A stretch of DNA of 64,000 nucleotides from an uncultured Sphingomonas sp. (GCF_913777625.1 NZ_CAJYTI010000026.1:62001-126000); one strand, 5' to 3'; positions 19,775 to 28,433 are shown, numbered from the stretch's first letter. Notes: generated by a model from the letters alone, not told the origin. Translations and numbers: made by a program.

Positions 19775-20407
19775 ATGGCAGAAACCACGGAAGAAGGCGG
19801 AGTTCCACACCGCGAAAAGGCCATGTTGCGCCGCGAGAAAATCGTCTCGGCGGCGCGCAGGTTGTTCATTGCGAACGGTTTTCACGCGACGGGCGTCGCC
19901 CAGATCGCCAAGGAATCGGGCATTGCGGTAGGTCAAATTTATCGTGATTTTTCTTCGAAAGAGGCGATCGTTGCCGAGATCGTGCAGGTGGACTGCATGG
20001 ATTTCCTCGCGCCCGAGTCGCTGAGCGCGGGCATCCAGAGCGGCGATCCGGAGTTCGTATGGAACTGGCTTACCGACTTCGTTCGCCCTGAGCCGGACGA
20101 ATCGGACCCACTGTTTGCTGAAATCGTTGCCGAAACCGCCCGCAACGAACGCATCAGGGCGATCTTCGAGGGCACGCGCGAAGAGGTGTGCAGCACGATG
20201 CTGGTCGCCCTCTCCGCGCTGATCCCGGGTGAGGCCTTTGCCGAACGGCGCCTGGCGCTGGCCGGCGTTATCACCGCGACCGCACTCGGCCTGATGCAGC
20301 ACCGCTTCCTGAGCCCCGCCGAGGATACCGATCGCGCTGCGGCGCTGATGCTGCGGATGCTGCGGCGCGAGGTCGCCGACATGCAGGCCGAGGCCGCCAG
20401 AGGCTGA
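19775..20407 (+). CDS. TetR/AcrR-family repressor
   Basis: 210 aa. N-terminal HTH: RREKIVSAARRLFIANGFHATGVAQIAKESGIAVGQIYRDFSSKEAIVAEIV, a textbook TetR DNA-binding domain; the rest is the ligand-binding helical domain. Divergent from the RND operon with a palindrome between, so it very probably represses the pump and itself. Start: ATG at 19775 has AGGTGG 5 nt upstream; a GTG at 19766 is also in frame but poorly placed. The inducing compound is not deducible. Confidence 0.92.
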   Translation: MAETTEEGGVPHREKAMLRREKIVSAARRLFIANGFHATGVAQIAKESGIAVGQIYRDFSSKEAIVAEIVQVDCMDFLAPESLSAGIQSGDPEFVWNWLTDFVRPEPDESDPLFAEIVAETARNERIRAIFEGTREEVCSTMLVALSALIPGEAFAERRLALAGVITATALGLMQHRFLSPAEDTDRAAALMLRMLRREVADMQAEAARG

Positions 20408-20454
20408 GCGGCGCGCTTTCTGGAAAGCGCTCCCAGAATATGCCAAGGGGCGGC

Positions 20455-21219
20455 ATGAGCCAGGATCCGCCGTCCCGCGTCGCGCTGTTCGTTACCTGCC
20501 TTGTCGATGCGATGCGGCCGCGGATCGGCTTCGCGGCACTGCGGGCGCTGGCGGACGCCGGCTGCACGGTGGTGGTGCCGGAAGCACAGACCTGCTGCGG
20601 CCAGCCGGCGCTCAACTCGGGCGACCGCGCCACCGCGACCGACTTCGCGCGGCGCAACGTGGCGATGCTGGAGTCGTACGAGGCAATCGTCGTTCCGTCG
20701 GGCAGCTGCGCGGGCACGATCCGCTGCCATTATCCCGAACTGCTCGCCGACGATCCCGAATGGGCCGTGCGCGCCGAAGCGGTGGCGGGCAAGACCTGGG
20801 AGATCCTCGCCTGGCTCGACGCGCGCGGCTGGCGGCCCGAGGGCGTGGCGCTGCCGGCGACCGCGACCTATCACGACAGCTGCTCGGGGCTTCGCGAACT
20901 GGGCATCAAGGCGCAGCCGCGGCGGCTGCTCGGCGCGGTCGACGGGCTCGACCTGGTGCCGCTCGCCGGCGAGGAGACGTGCTGCGGCTTCGGCGGCACC
21001 TTCTGCGTGAAATACCCGGCCATCTCCAACGCCATCGCGGACGAGAAGGCGGCGGCGGTGGAGGCTACGGGCGCGGGGCTGCTGCTCGCCGGCGATCTCG
21101 GCTGCCTGATGAACATGGCGGGCAAGCTCCACCGGCGCGGGGCGGACGTGCGCGCCTTCCACACCATCGAGGTGCTGGCCGGCATGGCCGACGGCCCGGC
21201 GATCGGGGAAGCGCAATGA
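20455..21219 (+). CDS. lutA: L-lactate oxidation complex subunit LutA (CCG-domain Fe-S protein)
   Basis: 254 aa. Two CCG domains: QTCCGQPALNSG and, near the end, EETCCGFGGTFCVKYPAIS, with VPSGSCAGTIRCHYPEL and TYHDSCSGLRELGI supplying additional ligand cysteines. With LutB and LutC it forms the three-protein complex that oxidises L-lactate to pyruvate. Start ATG 20455 has AAGGGG 7 nt upstream; a second ATG at 20440 lacks one. ATGA overlap with lutB. No lactate permease or lut regulator is adjacent. Confidence 0.9.
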   Translation: MSQDPPSRVALFVTCLVDAMRPRIGFAALRALADAGCTVVVPEAQTCCGQPALNSGDRATATDFARRNVAMLESYEAIVVPSGSCAGTIRCHYPELLADDPEWAVRAEAVAGKTWEILAWLDARGWRPEGVALPATATYHDSCSGLRELGIKAQPRRLLGAVDGLDLVPLAGEETCCGFGGTFCVKYPAISNAIADEKAAAVEATGAGLLLAGDLGCLMNMAGKLHRRGADVRAFHTIEVLAGMADGPAIGEAQ

Positions 21220-22607
21220 GCCGGGCGTTCGACGCACGGGTCGACGCCGCGCTCGCCGACCGCCAGCTCAAGATCGCGGTCGAGCGCACCGCCGGTACGG
21301 CCGAGGCCAAGCGGGGTGCTGCGATCGGCGCCTGGCCCAGCTTCGCGGCGGCGCGCGAGCGGGCGGCGGCGATCAAGGACCATGTGATCGCCAATCTGGG
21401 CAGCTATCTGGTGCAGTTCGAGGCGGAGGCAACCGCTTCGGGCGCGACCGTTCACTGGGCTGCGACCGCCGACGAGGCCTGCGCGATCGTCGTGGAGATC
21501 TGTCGCAAGGCGGGCGCCAAGAGCGTCGCCCGCTCCAAGTCGATGCTCGGCGAGGAGATCGGCCTGCCGCACGCGCTGGAGGCAGCAGGGATCGGCCGGG
21601 TCGAGACCGACCTTGCCGAACACATCATCCAGCTCGCGGGCGAGCGCCCCTCGCACATCATCTGGCCGGCGATGCATAAGACGCGCGAGCAGGTTTCCGA
21701 GCTGTTCCACGCCCGCCACCGCGAGCCGCATGTCGAGGAAAGCATCGCCGCGATGGCGGCGAGCGCGCGGCGGCAGTTGCGGGGCGAGATGCTGGGCGCC
21801 GATGTCGGCATCTCGGGCGCCAATTTCCTGATCGCGGATAGCGGGCAGGTCTGCACCGTCACCAACGAGGGCAATGCCGAGCTCTCGCTGGTGCCGCCGC
21901 GCGTGCATATCGTGACGGCGGGGATCGAGAAGCTGGTCCCCTCGATGGATCATGCGGTGCATCTGCTGCGGCTGCTCGCCCGATCGGCGACCGGCGCGGC
22001 GCTGACCCAGTACACCACCTTCTATGCCGGGCCGAAGCGGACCGGGGACCGTGACGGGCCCGAGGAGATGCACATCGTGCTGGTCGACAATGGCCGCAGC
22101 GCGATGCGCGACGAAGGGCTGGCGGAGATGCTCCGCTGCATCCGCTGCGGCGCGTGCATGAACCACTGCGTGGTGTTCCGGCAGATCGGCGGCCATGCCT
22201 ATGGCGGCACCTATCCGGGGCCGATGGGATCGGTGCTGACCCCTGCGCTCGACGGTCTGGCGGCGAGCCGCGACCTGCCCAACGCGTGCACGATGAACGG
22301 CAAGTGCCAGGAGGTGTGCCCGGTCGCGATCCCCCTGCCGACCTTGCTGCGCGGCTGGCGCGAGAAGAGCTGGCGCGAGGGGCTGGAGCCGGTGACCCTG
22401 CGCCAGGGGCTGGGGGTCTGGGCCTGGGCGGCGCGGCGGCCATGGCTCTACCGGACGGGCGTGCGCTGGGCGATCCGGGCGATGCGGCTGGCCGGGCGCG
22501 GCTGGATCGCGAAGCTGCCGCTGGCTGGCGGCTGGACCGGCGGCCGCGACTTTCCGGCACCCGCGGCAGAGAGCTTCATGGACCGCTATCGAAAGGGCGA
22601 ACGATGA
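21216..22607 (+). CDS. lutB: L-lactate oxidation Fe-S protein LutB
   Basis: 463 aa. LUD domain (residues about 60-300: FEAEATASGATVHWAATADEA, KSVARSKSMLGEEIGL, GADVGISGANFLIADSGQVC) followed by a dicluster ferredoxin region. The first cluster is complete (CIRCGACMNHC). The second reads CTMNGKCQEVCP: the place of one cluster cysteine is Asn, with a Cys three residues earlier instead. C-terminal tail has the DUF3390-like GWREKSWREGLEP and ends ESFMDRYRKGER. Electron-transfer partner is unknown. Overlaps lutA and lutC by 4 bp. Confidence 0.92.
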   Translation: MSRAFDARVDAALADRQLKIAVERTAGTAEAKRGAAIGAWPSFAAARERAAAIKDHVIANLGSYLVQFEAEATASGATVHWAATADEACAIVVEICRKAGAKSVARSKSMLGEEIGLPHALEAAGIGRVETDLAEHIIQLAGERPSHIIWPAMHKTREQVSELFHARHREPHVEESIAAMAASARRQLRGEMLGADVGISGANFLIADSGQVCTVTNEGNAELSLVPPRVHIVTAGIEKLVPSMDHAVHLLRLLARSATGAALTQYTTFYAGPKRTGDRDGPEEMHIVLVDNGRSAMRDEGLAEMLRCIRCGACMNHCVVFRQIGGHAYGGTYPGPMGSVLTPALDGLAASRDLPNACTMNGKCQEVCPVAIPLPTLLRGWREKSWREGLEPVTLRQGLGVWAWAARRPWLYRTGVRWAIRAMRLAGRGWIAKLPLAGGWTGGRDFPAPAAESFMDRYRKGER

Positions 22608-23221
22608 GCGCGCGCGACGCGATCCTGGCGCGGCTGGGGCCGGCGCGCGACCCGGTGGTGCTGGCAGCGGAGGCGGCGAGCCTGCTCGCGGGCGAGGAGG
22701 GCGAGCGGCCGACGGGGCCGGAGGATCTGGTGGCGCGCTTCCTGGCGCAGCTCGCCCAGCCGAGCGTGGCGGCGACGCATGCGCGGATCGGGTCGCTGGC
22801 GGACTTGCCGGGGGCGGTGGCGGGGTATCTCGCCGCCGAGGGCGCGACGCCGTCGCTATGGCTGCCGCCCGATGCGCGGGTGGCGGGGCTCGACTGGACC
22901 GGACTTACCCGCCTGGCGGAATGCCCGATCGACGACGGCGCGGTGCTCGCCTTCGCCCGCGCCGGGGTGGCGGAGACGGGCTCGCTGGTGTTCGAGACCT
23001 CGCCGCAAGCGCCGATGCTGCCCAACTTCCTGGCGCTGCGGCACATCGTCGTGCTGGAGGTCGCCGGTCTGGTCCGCTGGCTGGAGGAGGCCGCGCCTAG
23101 CGGGGCAGTGCCGCGCGCGCATTACTGGGTAACGGGCGTCAGCGGCACGACCGACATCGAAGGCACCTATGTCCGCGGCGCGCATGGGCCGCGGTTTCTG
23201 CATGTGGTGCTGGTGGGGTGA
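22604..23221 (+). CDS. lutC: L-lactate oxidation protein LutC (LUD domain)
   Basis: 205 aa. Single LUD domain; ends with the conserved block GVAETGSLVFETSPQAP and VTGVSGTTDIEGTYVRGAHGPRFLHVVLVG (the family has a TADIE-type motif here). Closes a tight lutABC operon. L-lactate oxidation is the family's established role (defined in Bacillus subtilis); here it is inferred from synteny. Confidence 0.92.
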   Translation: MSARDAILARLGPARDPVVLAAEAASLLAGEEGERPTGPEDLVARFLAQLAQPSVAATHARIGSLADLPGAVAGYLAAEGATPSLWLPPDARVAGLDWTGLTRLAECPIDDGAVLAFARAGVAETGSLVFETSPQAPMLPNFLALRHIVVLEVAGLVRWLEEAAPSGAVPRAHYWVTGVSGTTDIEGTYVRGAHGPRFLHVVLVG

Positions 23222-23233
23222 GGGGCGGGCAGA

Positions 23234-23782
23234 ATGAGCGTCTTGGCGAGAGTCCTGATCATCGGTGCGGCAGTGGGTCTAGCGACCATGATTTCTCAGC
23301 ACGTTCGAGTGCGCGTCCGACGCGATGAAAGCGGGTGGAAGCAGCTGAGGCCGGGATTCTTGGTCTACTTCATGTTGTTCGGCTGTGCGTCGTTCGTTGT
23401 ACTCGCCGGCTCCTTCTTGTTGACCGCAGATCCGACGCGGCCCGACGCGCAGGAGCAAAATTTCTCTGCGCTATTGGTACTGATCGGATTTGCGATTGCC
23501 GGAGCCTACCCAGTTTGGATCGCATATGGCAGGCGCGTTAAATGGAAATCGAGCATGATCCTCGTACGGAGCTGGACGGGTAAGGAGCGAATGTTCTTAA
23601 TTCCCGAACTGGTTTCGATGGAAAAGCGTGAGCTCTCCGAGCAATACCGCTTGATATTCCAGACGGGTGAGGTGGTCCGCTTCTCCGCGAATTTGCGAGG
23701 CGCGACGCAGTTGATATTGGATATCGAAGACTATCTCGACAGTCTTCCGTTCGAAGGTCAGGCTTCGTCCTTAGCGACATAG
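23234..23782 (+). CDS. Hypothetical membrane protein (182 aa)
   Basis: Three hydrophobic stretches: residues 4-20 (LARVLIIGAAVGLATMI), 43-64 (FLVYFMLFGCASFVVLAGSFLL) and 79-97 (FSALLVLIGFAIAGAYPVWIAY). The C-terminal half (KSSMILVRSWTGKERMFLIPELVSMEKRELSEQYRLIFQTGEVVRFSANLRGATQLILDIEDYL) is a soluble PH-like beta domain similar to those of small uncharacterised membrane proteins. GC is lower than in lutABC. Starts 13 bp after lutC but may not belong to the same function. Confidence 0.65.
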   Translation: MSVLARVLIIGAAVGLATMISQHVRVRVRRDESGWKQLRPGFLVYFMLFGCASFVVLAGSFLLTADPTRPDAQEQNFSALLVLIGFAIAGAYPVWIAYGRRVKWKSSMILVRSWTGKERMFLIPELVSMEKRELSEQYRLIFQTGEVVRFSANLRGATQLILDIEDYLDSLPFEGQASSLAT

Positions 23783-23796
23783 AAGACATTTCATGC

Positions 23797-23940
23797 ATCC
23801 TCCCCTGCAAGGGGAGGTGGCAGCCCGCAGGGCTGACGGAGGGGTGTCGACGACGGGGGCGCGGGCCTCCGCCGCAGGCCGGGACACCCCTCCACCACCG
23901 CCTTCGGCGGCGGTCCCCCTCCCCCTCCGGGGAAGGATCT
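23797..23940. repeat. Palindromic repeat, family B copy 2
   Basis: About 144 bp starting ATCCTCCCCTGCAAGGGGAGG, containing GACGGAGGGGTGTC and GACACCCCTCCACC, ending CCCCTCCGGGGAAGGAT. Same arm-in-arm layout as 7508-7636. Between convergent genes. Confidence 0.8.
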
Positions 23941-23950
23941 TTTCAGGCTC

Positions 23951-25234
23951 TCAATGCCCCGCCGGCGCCAGTTCCACGTCCCCCGCCGTCCCCGTCGCGC
24001 GCACCCCGAAGCCCAGCACCACGAGGAACGCCACCGCCGGCACCAGCAGCGCCATGTTGATCCCCGCGAGGTCGGACAGGTGCCCCATCGCCGCGGTCAG
24101 CACCGCGCCGCCGATGATCGCCATCACGATCAGCGAGGCGCCGATCTGCTTCAGCGCGCCCAGCCCGCCGATGCCGATCGCGAAGATCGTCGGGAACTGG
24201 ATCGACATGAAGAAGCTTGCCGCTACCAGCGCATAGAGCCCGGTCGTCCCGCCGACGAACACCGCCACCGCCGCCAGCGCCGCCGACAGTCCGGCGAACA
24301 CCACCAGCAGTTGCGGCGCCTTCACCTTGCCGAGCAGCGCCGCGCCGACGAAGCGGCCCACGCCGAACAGCACCAGGCTGGCGAACAGATAGTCGGCCGC
24401 GCCCTGCTCGGTGAGGCCGGGCAGGTTCACCTGCGCGTAGCGGATGGTGTAGCTCCACAGCCCGACCTGCGCGCCGACATAGAAGAACTGCGCCACCACC
24501 GCGAACACCAAGGTCCGGTCGCGCAGCACGGTGCCGAGCGCCTTGCCCGTCGGCACCGCGGGCGCGTCGCCCTGCTTGCGGTTGTCCGGGAAGGCGATCA
24601 GCGCGGCGGCGATCGCGAAGGCGAGCACGACGAGGCCGATCACCAGATAGGGCGTCTGCACCGAGGCGAGTTCGCCGCGCAGCGTCGCGGTCCGCTCGGC
24701 GGCGGACATCGCCGCCAGCGCCTTGTCGTCCTGCGCGAAGCTGGAGAGGATGAAGTATTTCCCCACCAGTACGCCGAAAATCGTCCCCAGCGGGTTGGCC
24801 GCCTGGGCGAAGTTGAGCCGGCGCGCGGCGCCTTCGGGGCTGCCCAGCTCGGCGATCAGCGGGCTGGCCGAGGTCTCGAGGAAGGCGAGGCCGCAGGCGA
24901 TCACGAACAGCGCCGCGAGGAACCAGCGATATTCGCCGAAATGCGTCGCCGGATAGAAGAGCAGCGCGCCGATCGCGTAGAGGGTCAGCCCGGTGACGAT
25001 CGCCGCCTTGTACCCCCGCCGCCGCGCCAGCATCGCCGCCGGCGTCGCGAGCAGGAAATAGCCCATGTAGAAGGCCTGCTGGACGAAGCTGGTTTCGAAA
25101 TCGCTCAGCGTGAAGGCGCGGCGGAAGTGCGCTATCAGGATGTCGTTGAGGTTGTTCGCCATTCCCCACAGGAAGAACAGCGACACCGTGAGGATGATGG
25201 CGGGAGTGTAGCGTTGGGCGGCCGTGCGGGCCAT
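23951..25234 (-). CDS. fucP: Sugar:H+ symporter, FucP family (MFS)
   Basis: 427 aa, 12 TM MFS carrier. The opening (SLFFLWGMANNLNDILIAHFRRAFTLSDFETSFVQQAFYMGYFLLATPAAML) is the FucP-family signature, including the Asn/Asp pair implicated in sugar and proton binding in E. coli FucP. Family members carry L-fucose, galactose or glucose. Next to L-fuconate dehydratase, L-fucose is the best guess. It is the third gene after the SDR and dehydratase genes, separated by 91 bp with a hairpin. Confidence 0.88.
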   Translation of the reverse strand: MARTAAQRYTPAIILTVSLFFLWGMANNLNDILIAHFRRAFTLSDFETSFVQQAFYMGYFLLATPAAMLARRRGYKAAIVTGLTLYAIGALLFYPATHFGEYRWFLAALFVIACGLAFLETSASPLIAELGSPEGAARRLNFAQAANPLGTIFGVLVGKYFILSSFAQDDKALAAMSAAERTATLRGELASVQTPYLVIGLVVLAFAIAAALIAFPDNRKQGDAPAVPTGKALGTVLRDRTLVFAVVAQFFYVGAQVGLWSYTIRYAQVNLPGLTEQGAADYLFASLVLFGVGRFVGAALLGKVKAPQLLVVFAGLSAALAAVAVFVGGTTGLYALVAASFFMSIQFPTIFAIGIGGLGALKQIGASLIVMAIIGGAVLTAAMGHLSDLAGINMALLVPAVAFLVVLGFGVRATGTAGDVELAPAGH

Positions 25235-25298
25235 AAATCCTCTCCTTGGGGTCCGATGCCCTTGTTGGGCTTGTTCGGCAGGGTGTCCAGAGGCAGCA

Positions 25299-25320
25299 GG
25301 GGCTCCGCCAACGGAGCCCC
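25299..25320. terminator. Intercistronic hairpin between fuconate dehydratase and permease
   Basis: Perfect stem GGGGCTCCG / CGGAGCCCC with a CCAA tetraloop-like loop. No U-run follows on the minus strand, so it may stabilise the upstream mRNA or lower permease expression rather than stop transcription fully. Confidence 0.45.
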
Positions 25321-25325
25321 CGTCC

Positions 25326-26645
25326 TCATCCGCGGAAGCGATAGGCGTCCAGCGTTTCCGGCTTCATCTCGATCGAATAGCCCGGGCGGGTCGGCGGCAT
25401 GTACGCCGCGTCCTGGATCACGCAGGGCTCGAGGAAATGCTCGTGGAGATGGTCGACATATTCGATCACCCGGCCTTCCATCGTGCCGGCGAAGCACAGA
25501 TAGTCGATCATCGACAGGTGCTGGACATATTCGCACAGCCCCACGCCGCCGGCGTGCGGGCACACCGGCAGGTTGTAGCGCGCGGCGAGCAGCAGCACCG
25601 CCAGCGCCTCGTTCACCCCGCCGATGCGGCAGGCGTCGAGCTGGATCACGTCGACCGCGCCGATGGCCATGAACTGCTTGAACAGGATGCGGTTCTGGCA
25701 CATCTCGCCGGTCGCGACCTGCACCTGGCCGATGCCGTCGCGGATCGCCTTGTGGCCCAGCACGTCGTCGGGGCTGGTCGGCTCCTCGATGAACCAGGGC
25801 TTGGCGAAGGCGAGCGCGTTGACCCACTCGATCGCCTGGCCGACCTCCCACACCTGATTGGCGTCTATCATCAGCTTGCGATCGGGGCCCAGCACCTCGC
25901 GGGCGATGCGCAGGCGACGGATATCGTCTTCCAGGTCGCGGCCAACCTTGAGCTTGATATGGTCGAACCCGGCATCCACCGCTTCCTGGGCGAGGCGCCG
26001 CAGCTTCTCGTCGGGATAGCCCAACCAACCGGCGGACGTGGTGTAGCAGGGATAGCCCTTCGCCTCGAGCGTGGCGACGCGCTCGGTCTTGCCGGCGGCA
26101 CGCTCGGTGAGCAGCGCCAGCGCCTGCTCCGGCGTGATCGCGTCGGTAAGGTAGCGGAAGTCGATCGCGCGGACGAGCTGTTCGGGCGTCATGTCGGCGA
26201 CGAGGCGCCACACCGGCTTGCCCTCGGCCTTGGCCCAGAGGTCCCAGATCGCGTTGACCACCGCGCCGGTGGCGAGGTGCATCGCGCCCTTGTCTGGGCC
26301 GATCCAGCGCAGCTGGCTGTCGCCGGTCAGGTGCCGCCACATCCGCGCGGGCTCCTCGGCGATCCAGGCGAGGTCGAGGCCGATCACCAGATGGCGCATC
26401 GCCTCGATCGCCGCGACGCAGATGTCGTTGCCGCGCCCGATCGTGAAGGTGAGGCCATGGCCTTCCAGGCCCGGCACGTCGGTCTCCAGGATGACATAGG
26501 CCGCCGAATAATCGGGGTCCGGGTTCATCGCGTCGGAGCCGTCGAGCGCCGTGCTGGTCGGGAAGCGCAGGTCGACCGTGCGCAGGCCGGTAATCTTGGC
26601 GGAAAGGGCCTGGGCGGCGGTGACGCCGGTGGAAAGCGCGTTCAT
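25326..26645 (-). CDS. L-fuconate dehydratase (enolase superfamily)
   Basis: 439 aa. Mandelate-racemase subgroup of the enolase superfamily: catalytic Lys in HIKLKVG, metal ligands in MIDANQVWEVGQAIEW (Asp), WFIEEPTSPDD (Glu) and ATGEMCQNR (Glu), and the catalytic His in CPHAGGVGLCEY. DLRFPTSTALDGSDAMNPDPDYSAAYV at the N-terminus is characteristic of L-fuconate dehydratase (FucD, shown in Xanthomonas campestris). It converts L-fuconate to 2-keto-3-deoxy-L-fuconate. Two ATGs (26648, 26645) follow AAGGGA; the second has better spacing. Confidence 0.93.
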   Translation of the reverse strand: MNALSTGVTAAQALSAKITGLRTVDLRFPTSTALDGSDAMNPDPDYSAAYVILETDVPGLEGHGLTFTIGRGNDICVAAIEAMRHLVIGLDLAWIAEEPARMWRHLTGDSQLRWIGPDKGAMHLATGAVVNAIWDLWAKAEGKPVWRLVADMTPEQLVRAIDFRYLTDAITPEQALALLTERAAGKTERVATLEAKGYPCYTTSAGWLGYPDEKLRRLAQEAVDAGFDHIKLKVGRDLEDDIRRLRIAREVLGPDRKLMIDANQVWEVGQAIEWVNALAFAKPWFIEEPTSPDDVLGHKAIRDGIGQVQVATGEMCQNRILFKQFMAIGAVDVIQLDACRIGGVNEALAVLLLAARYNLPVCPHAGGVGLCEYVQHLSMIDYLCFAGTMEGRVIEYVDHLHEHFLEPCVIQDAAYMPPTRPGYSIEMKPETLDAYRFRG

Positions 26646-26653
26646 CATGTCCC

Positions 26654-27394
26654 TTAGTTGACCCAGCCGCCGTCGATCACATGGACCGCGCCGGTGGTGA
26701 AGGCCGCTTCGTCGCTGGCGAGATAGCAGACGAGCGCGGCGATTTCCTCTTCGCGGCCGAGGCGACCCATCGGCTGGCGGGCGACGAAGGCGGCGTGCGC
26801 GTCCTCGACGCTGATGCCCGACGCATCGGCCTGATCGGACACGCGCTGGCGCAGGCTCGGCGTGTCGACGGTGCCCGGGCACACCGCGTTGCAGCGGATT
26901 CCCTGCGCCACGAAGTCGGCGGCGACCGCCTTGGTCAGGCCAATTACCGCAGCCTTGGACGCGCCATAGGCGTGGCGGTTGGGGATGCCCTTCACGCTGG
27001 AGGCGATCGACGACATGTTAACGATCGCACCGCCGCCATGCGCCAGCATGCCCGGCAGGAACGCACGGATCATGCGGTGCATCGCATGGACGTTGAGATC
27101 GAAGGACAGCATCCAGTCCGCGTCGCTGCCGTCGAGGATCGAGCCTGCGGCGACGAAACCGGCGATGTTGGCGAGCGCGTCGATCGGGCCGATCTCGGCG
27201 GGAAGCGCGGCAATCGCGGCGGCATCGAGCAGATCGAGCGTGATGGCGTCGACCCCCTCCATCGTGGCGAGTGCAGCGGCATCGCGATCGAGGGCGAACA
27301 CGCGCGCACCTTCGTCGCGCAGGCGGAGTGCGGTCGCGCGGCCGATGCCATGGGCGGCGGCGGTCACGAGCACGGTTTTGTTGTCGAAGCGCAT
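26654..27394 (-). CDS. SDR dehydrogenase, probable 2-keto-3-deoxy-L-fuconate dehydrogenase
   Basis: 246 aa. Short-chain dehydrogenase: cofactor motif VLVTAAAHGIGRATAL, NNAG equivalent LANIAGFVA, catalytic NMSSIAS and YGASKAAVIGLTKAVA (Tyr-x3-Lys), closing DGGWVN. Asp after the first strand pair (FALDRD) points to NAD. The family closest in feel is the DHRS6/KDF-dehydrogenase type used after FucD in the nonphosphorylated L-fucose route; L-fucose dehydrogenase is the alternative. Start 27394 has AGAGGGAAGG just upstream. First gene of the minus-strand fucose operon. Confidence 0.85.
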   Translation of the reverse strand: MRFDNKTVLVTAAAHGIGRATALRLRDEGARVFALDRDAAALATMEGVDAITLDLLDAAAIAALPAEIGPIDALANIAGFVAAGSILDGSDADWMLSFDLNVHAMHRMIRAFLPGMLAHGGGAIVNMSSIASSVKGIPNRHAYGASKAAVIGLTKAVAADFVAQGIRCNAVCPGTVDTPSLRQRVSDQADASGISVEDAHAAFVARQPMGRLGREEEIAALVCYLASDEAAFTTGAVHVIDGGWVN

Positions 27395-27424
27395 AGCCTT
27401 CCCTCTTGCTAGCCTATTTTCATC

Positions 27425-27441
27425 TGTCAAAGTAACTTTCA
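27425..27441. promoter_or_regulatory. Fucose-locus operator motif, site 1
   Basis: TGTCAAAGTAACTTTCA with the inner palindrome AAAGT-A-ACTTT. 31 bp upstream of the SDR gene, between it and the IclR gene. Nearly identical to 36795-36811 (15 of 17 bases) and partly matched at 34894-34914. Confidence 0.65.
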
Positions 27442-27458
27442 TTTCAATACCCCTAAGA

Positions 27459-27476
27459 CCAATTTTAACGAATTGG
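27459..27476. promoter_or_regulatory. Second palindrome in the SDR-IclR intergenic region
   Basis: CCAATT-ttaacg-AATTGG, 6-bp perfect arms, 48 bp upstream of the IclR start. Could be an autoregulatory site of the IclR protein. Not seen elsewhere in the locus. Confidence 0.4.
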
Positions 27477-27523
27477 ATTCAGATTGGCATGACAAGGCCG
27501 GACGCGCGCGATAGCTTGGCGGC

Positions 27524-28378
27524 ATGACAGAGAGAGGATCGGCCGCTCCCGAGGAGCGGCAACCAAATTATGCGGCGCCGGCGCTGGAGAAGGGCATCGA
27601 GGTCGTCGAACTGCTGAGCGATGCGCCGCAGGGCCTGACGATCAGCGAGATCGCCCAGCGGCTGGGCCGTTCGATCAGCGAATTGTTCCGCATCATCGTG
27701 GTGCTCGATCGTCGCGGCTGGCTGCACAAGGATGCCGCAAGCGATCGCTACCGGGTGACCTACCGGCTGCTCGAAATCGCGCATCGCGCGACGCCGGCGC
27801 AGGAACTCACCCATGTCGCGACGCCGCTGATGCACAGCCTGGCCGCGGCGACCGAGCAATCCTGCCATCTGGTGGTGGTGACCGGCACGCGCGGCCTGAT
27901 CGTCGCGCGGCAGGAAAGTCCCGGGCAGACCGGCTTCGCGGTGCGGCTGGGCACGACGATCGACCTGCTCACCAGCTGCTCCGGCCATGTGCTGCTCGGC
28001 GCCATGGACGAGGCACGGCGCAAGGCGCTGTATCCGCGCGGGTTGCCCAAGGGCTTGGCGGCGCGGCTGGAGGCGGTGCGGGCGCAGGGGCACGAATCGA
28101 TCCCTAGCGCGCGCATGGCCGGGGTGTCGGACATGAGCTGCCCGGTCTATGGCTTCGACGGCCATGTCGTCGCGGCGCTGACCATCCCCTTCCTCGCGGC
28201 GATCGACGATGCACCGCATGTCGCGCAGGACGAGGCGCTGGCGATGCTCAAGGCGACCGCGCAGGCGATTTCCTCGGCACTCGGCTGGTTCGATCGGGTG
28301 GAGGCGCCGGTCGTGCCGAGCCTCTCGGTAGCCAAGCCGGTACGCCGCCGCAGGCCGCGGGCGAAGGCGGAGGCGTAA
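27524..28378 (+). CDS. IclR-family transcriptional regulator
   Basis: 284 aa. N-terminal winged HTH (KGIEVVELLSDAPQGLTISEIAQRLGRSISELFRIIVVLDRRGWL) and a C-terminal IclR effector domain (residues about 90-255; ATEQSCHLVVVTGTRGLIVARQES, CSGHVLLGAM). The tail is basic (KPVRRRRPRAKAEA). Divergent from the SDR-fucD-fucP operon, so it most likely controls L-fucose catabolism with a fucose-pathway intermediate as ligand (inference). It may also act at the similar motifs near the TonB receptor and the glycosidase genes. Confidence 0.9.
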   Translation: MTERGSAAPEERQPNYAAPALEKGIEVVELLSDAPQGLTISEIAQRLGRSISELFRIIVVLDRRGWLHKDAASDRYRVTYRLLEIAHRATPAQELTHVATPLMHSLAAATEQSCHLVVVTGTRGLIVARQESPGQTGFAVRLGTTIDLLTSCSGHVLLGAMDEARRKALYPRGLPKGLAARLEAVRAQGHESIPSARMAGVSDMSCPVYGFDGHVVAALTIPFLAAIDDAPHVAQDEALAMLKATAQAISSALGWFDRVEAPVVPSLSVAKPVRRRRPRAKAEA

Positions 28379-28433
28379 GGGGGCGCCGTCTCTGCCCCCG
28401 GTGGTCGGCGGTTGGATATGCGCCAAAAACCAT

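Noticed and set aside
20440..20457. lutA starting at the earlier ATG (20440)
   Set aside because: AAGGGG is 7 nt before the ATG at 20455 and the conserved protein begins there.
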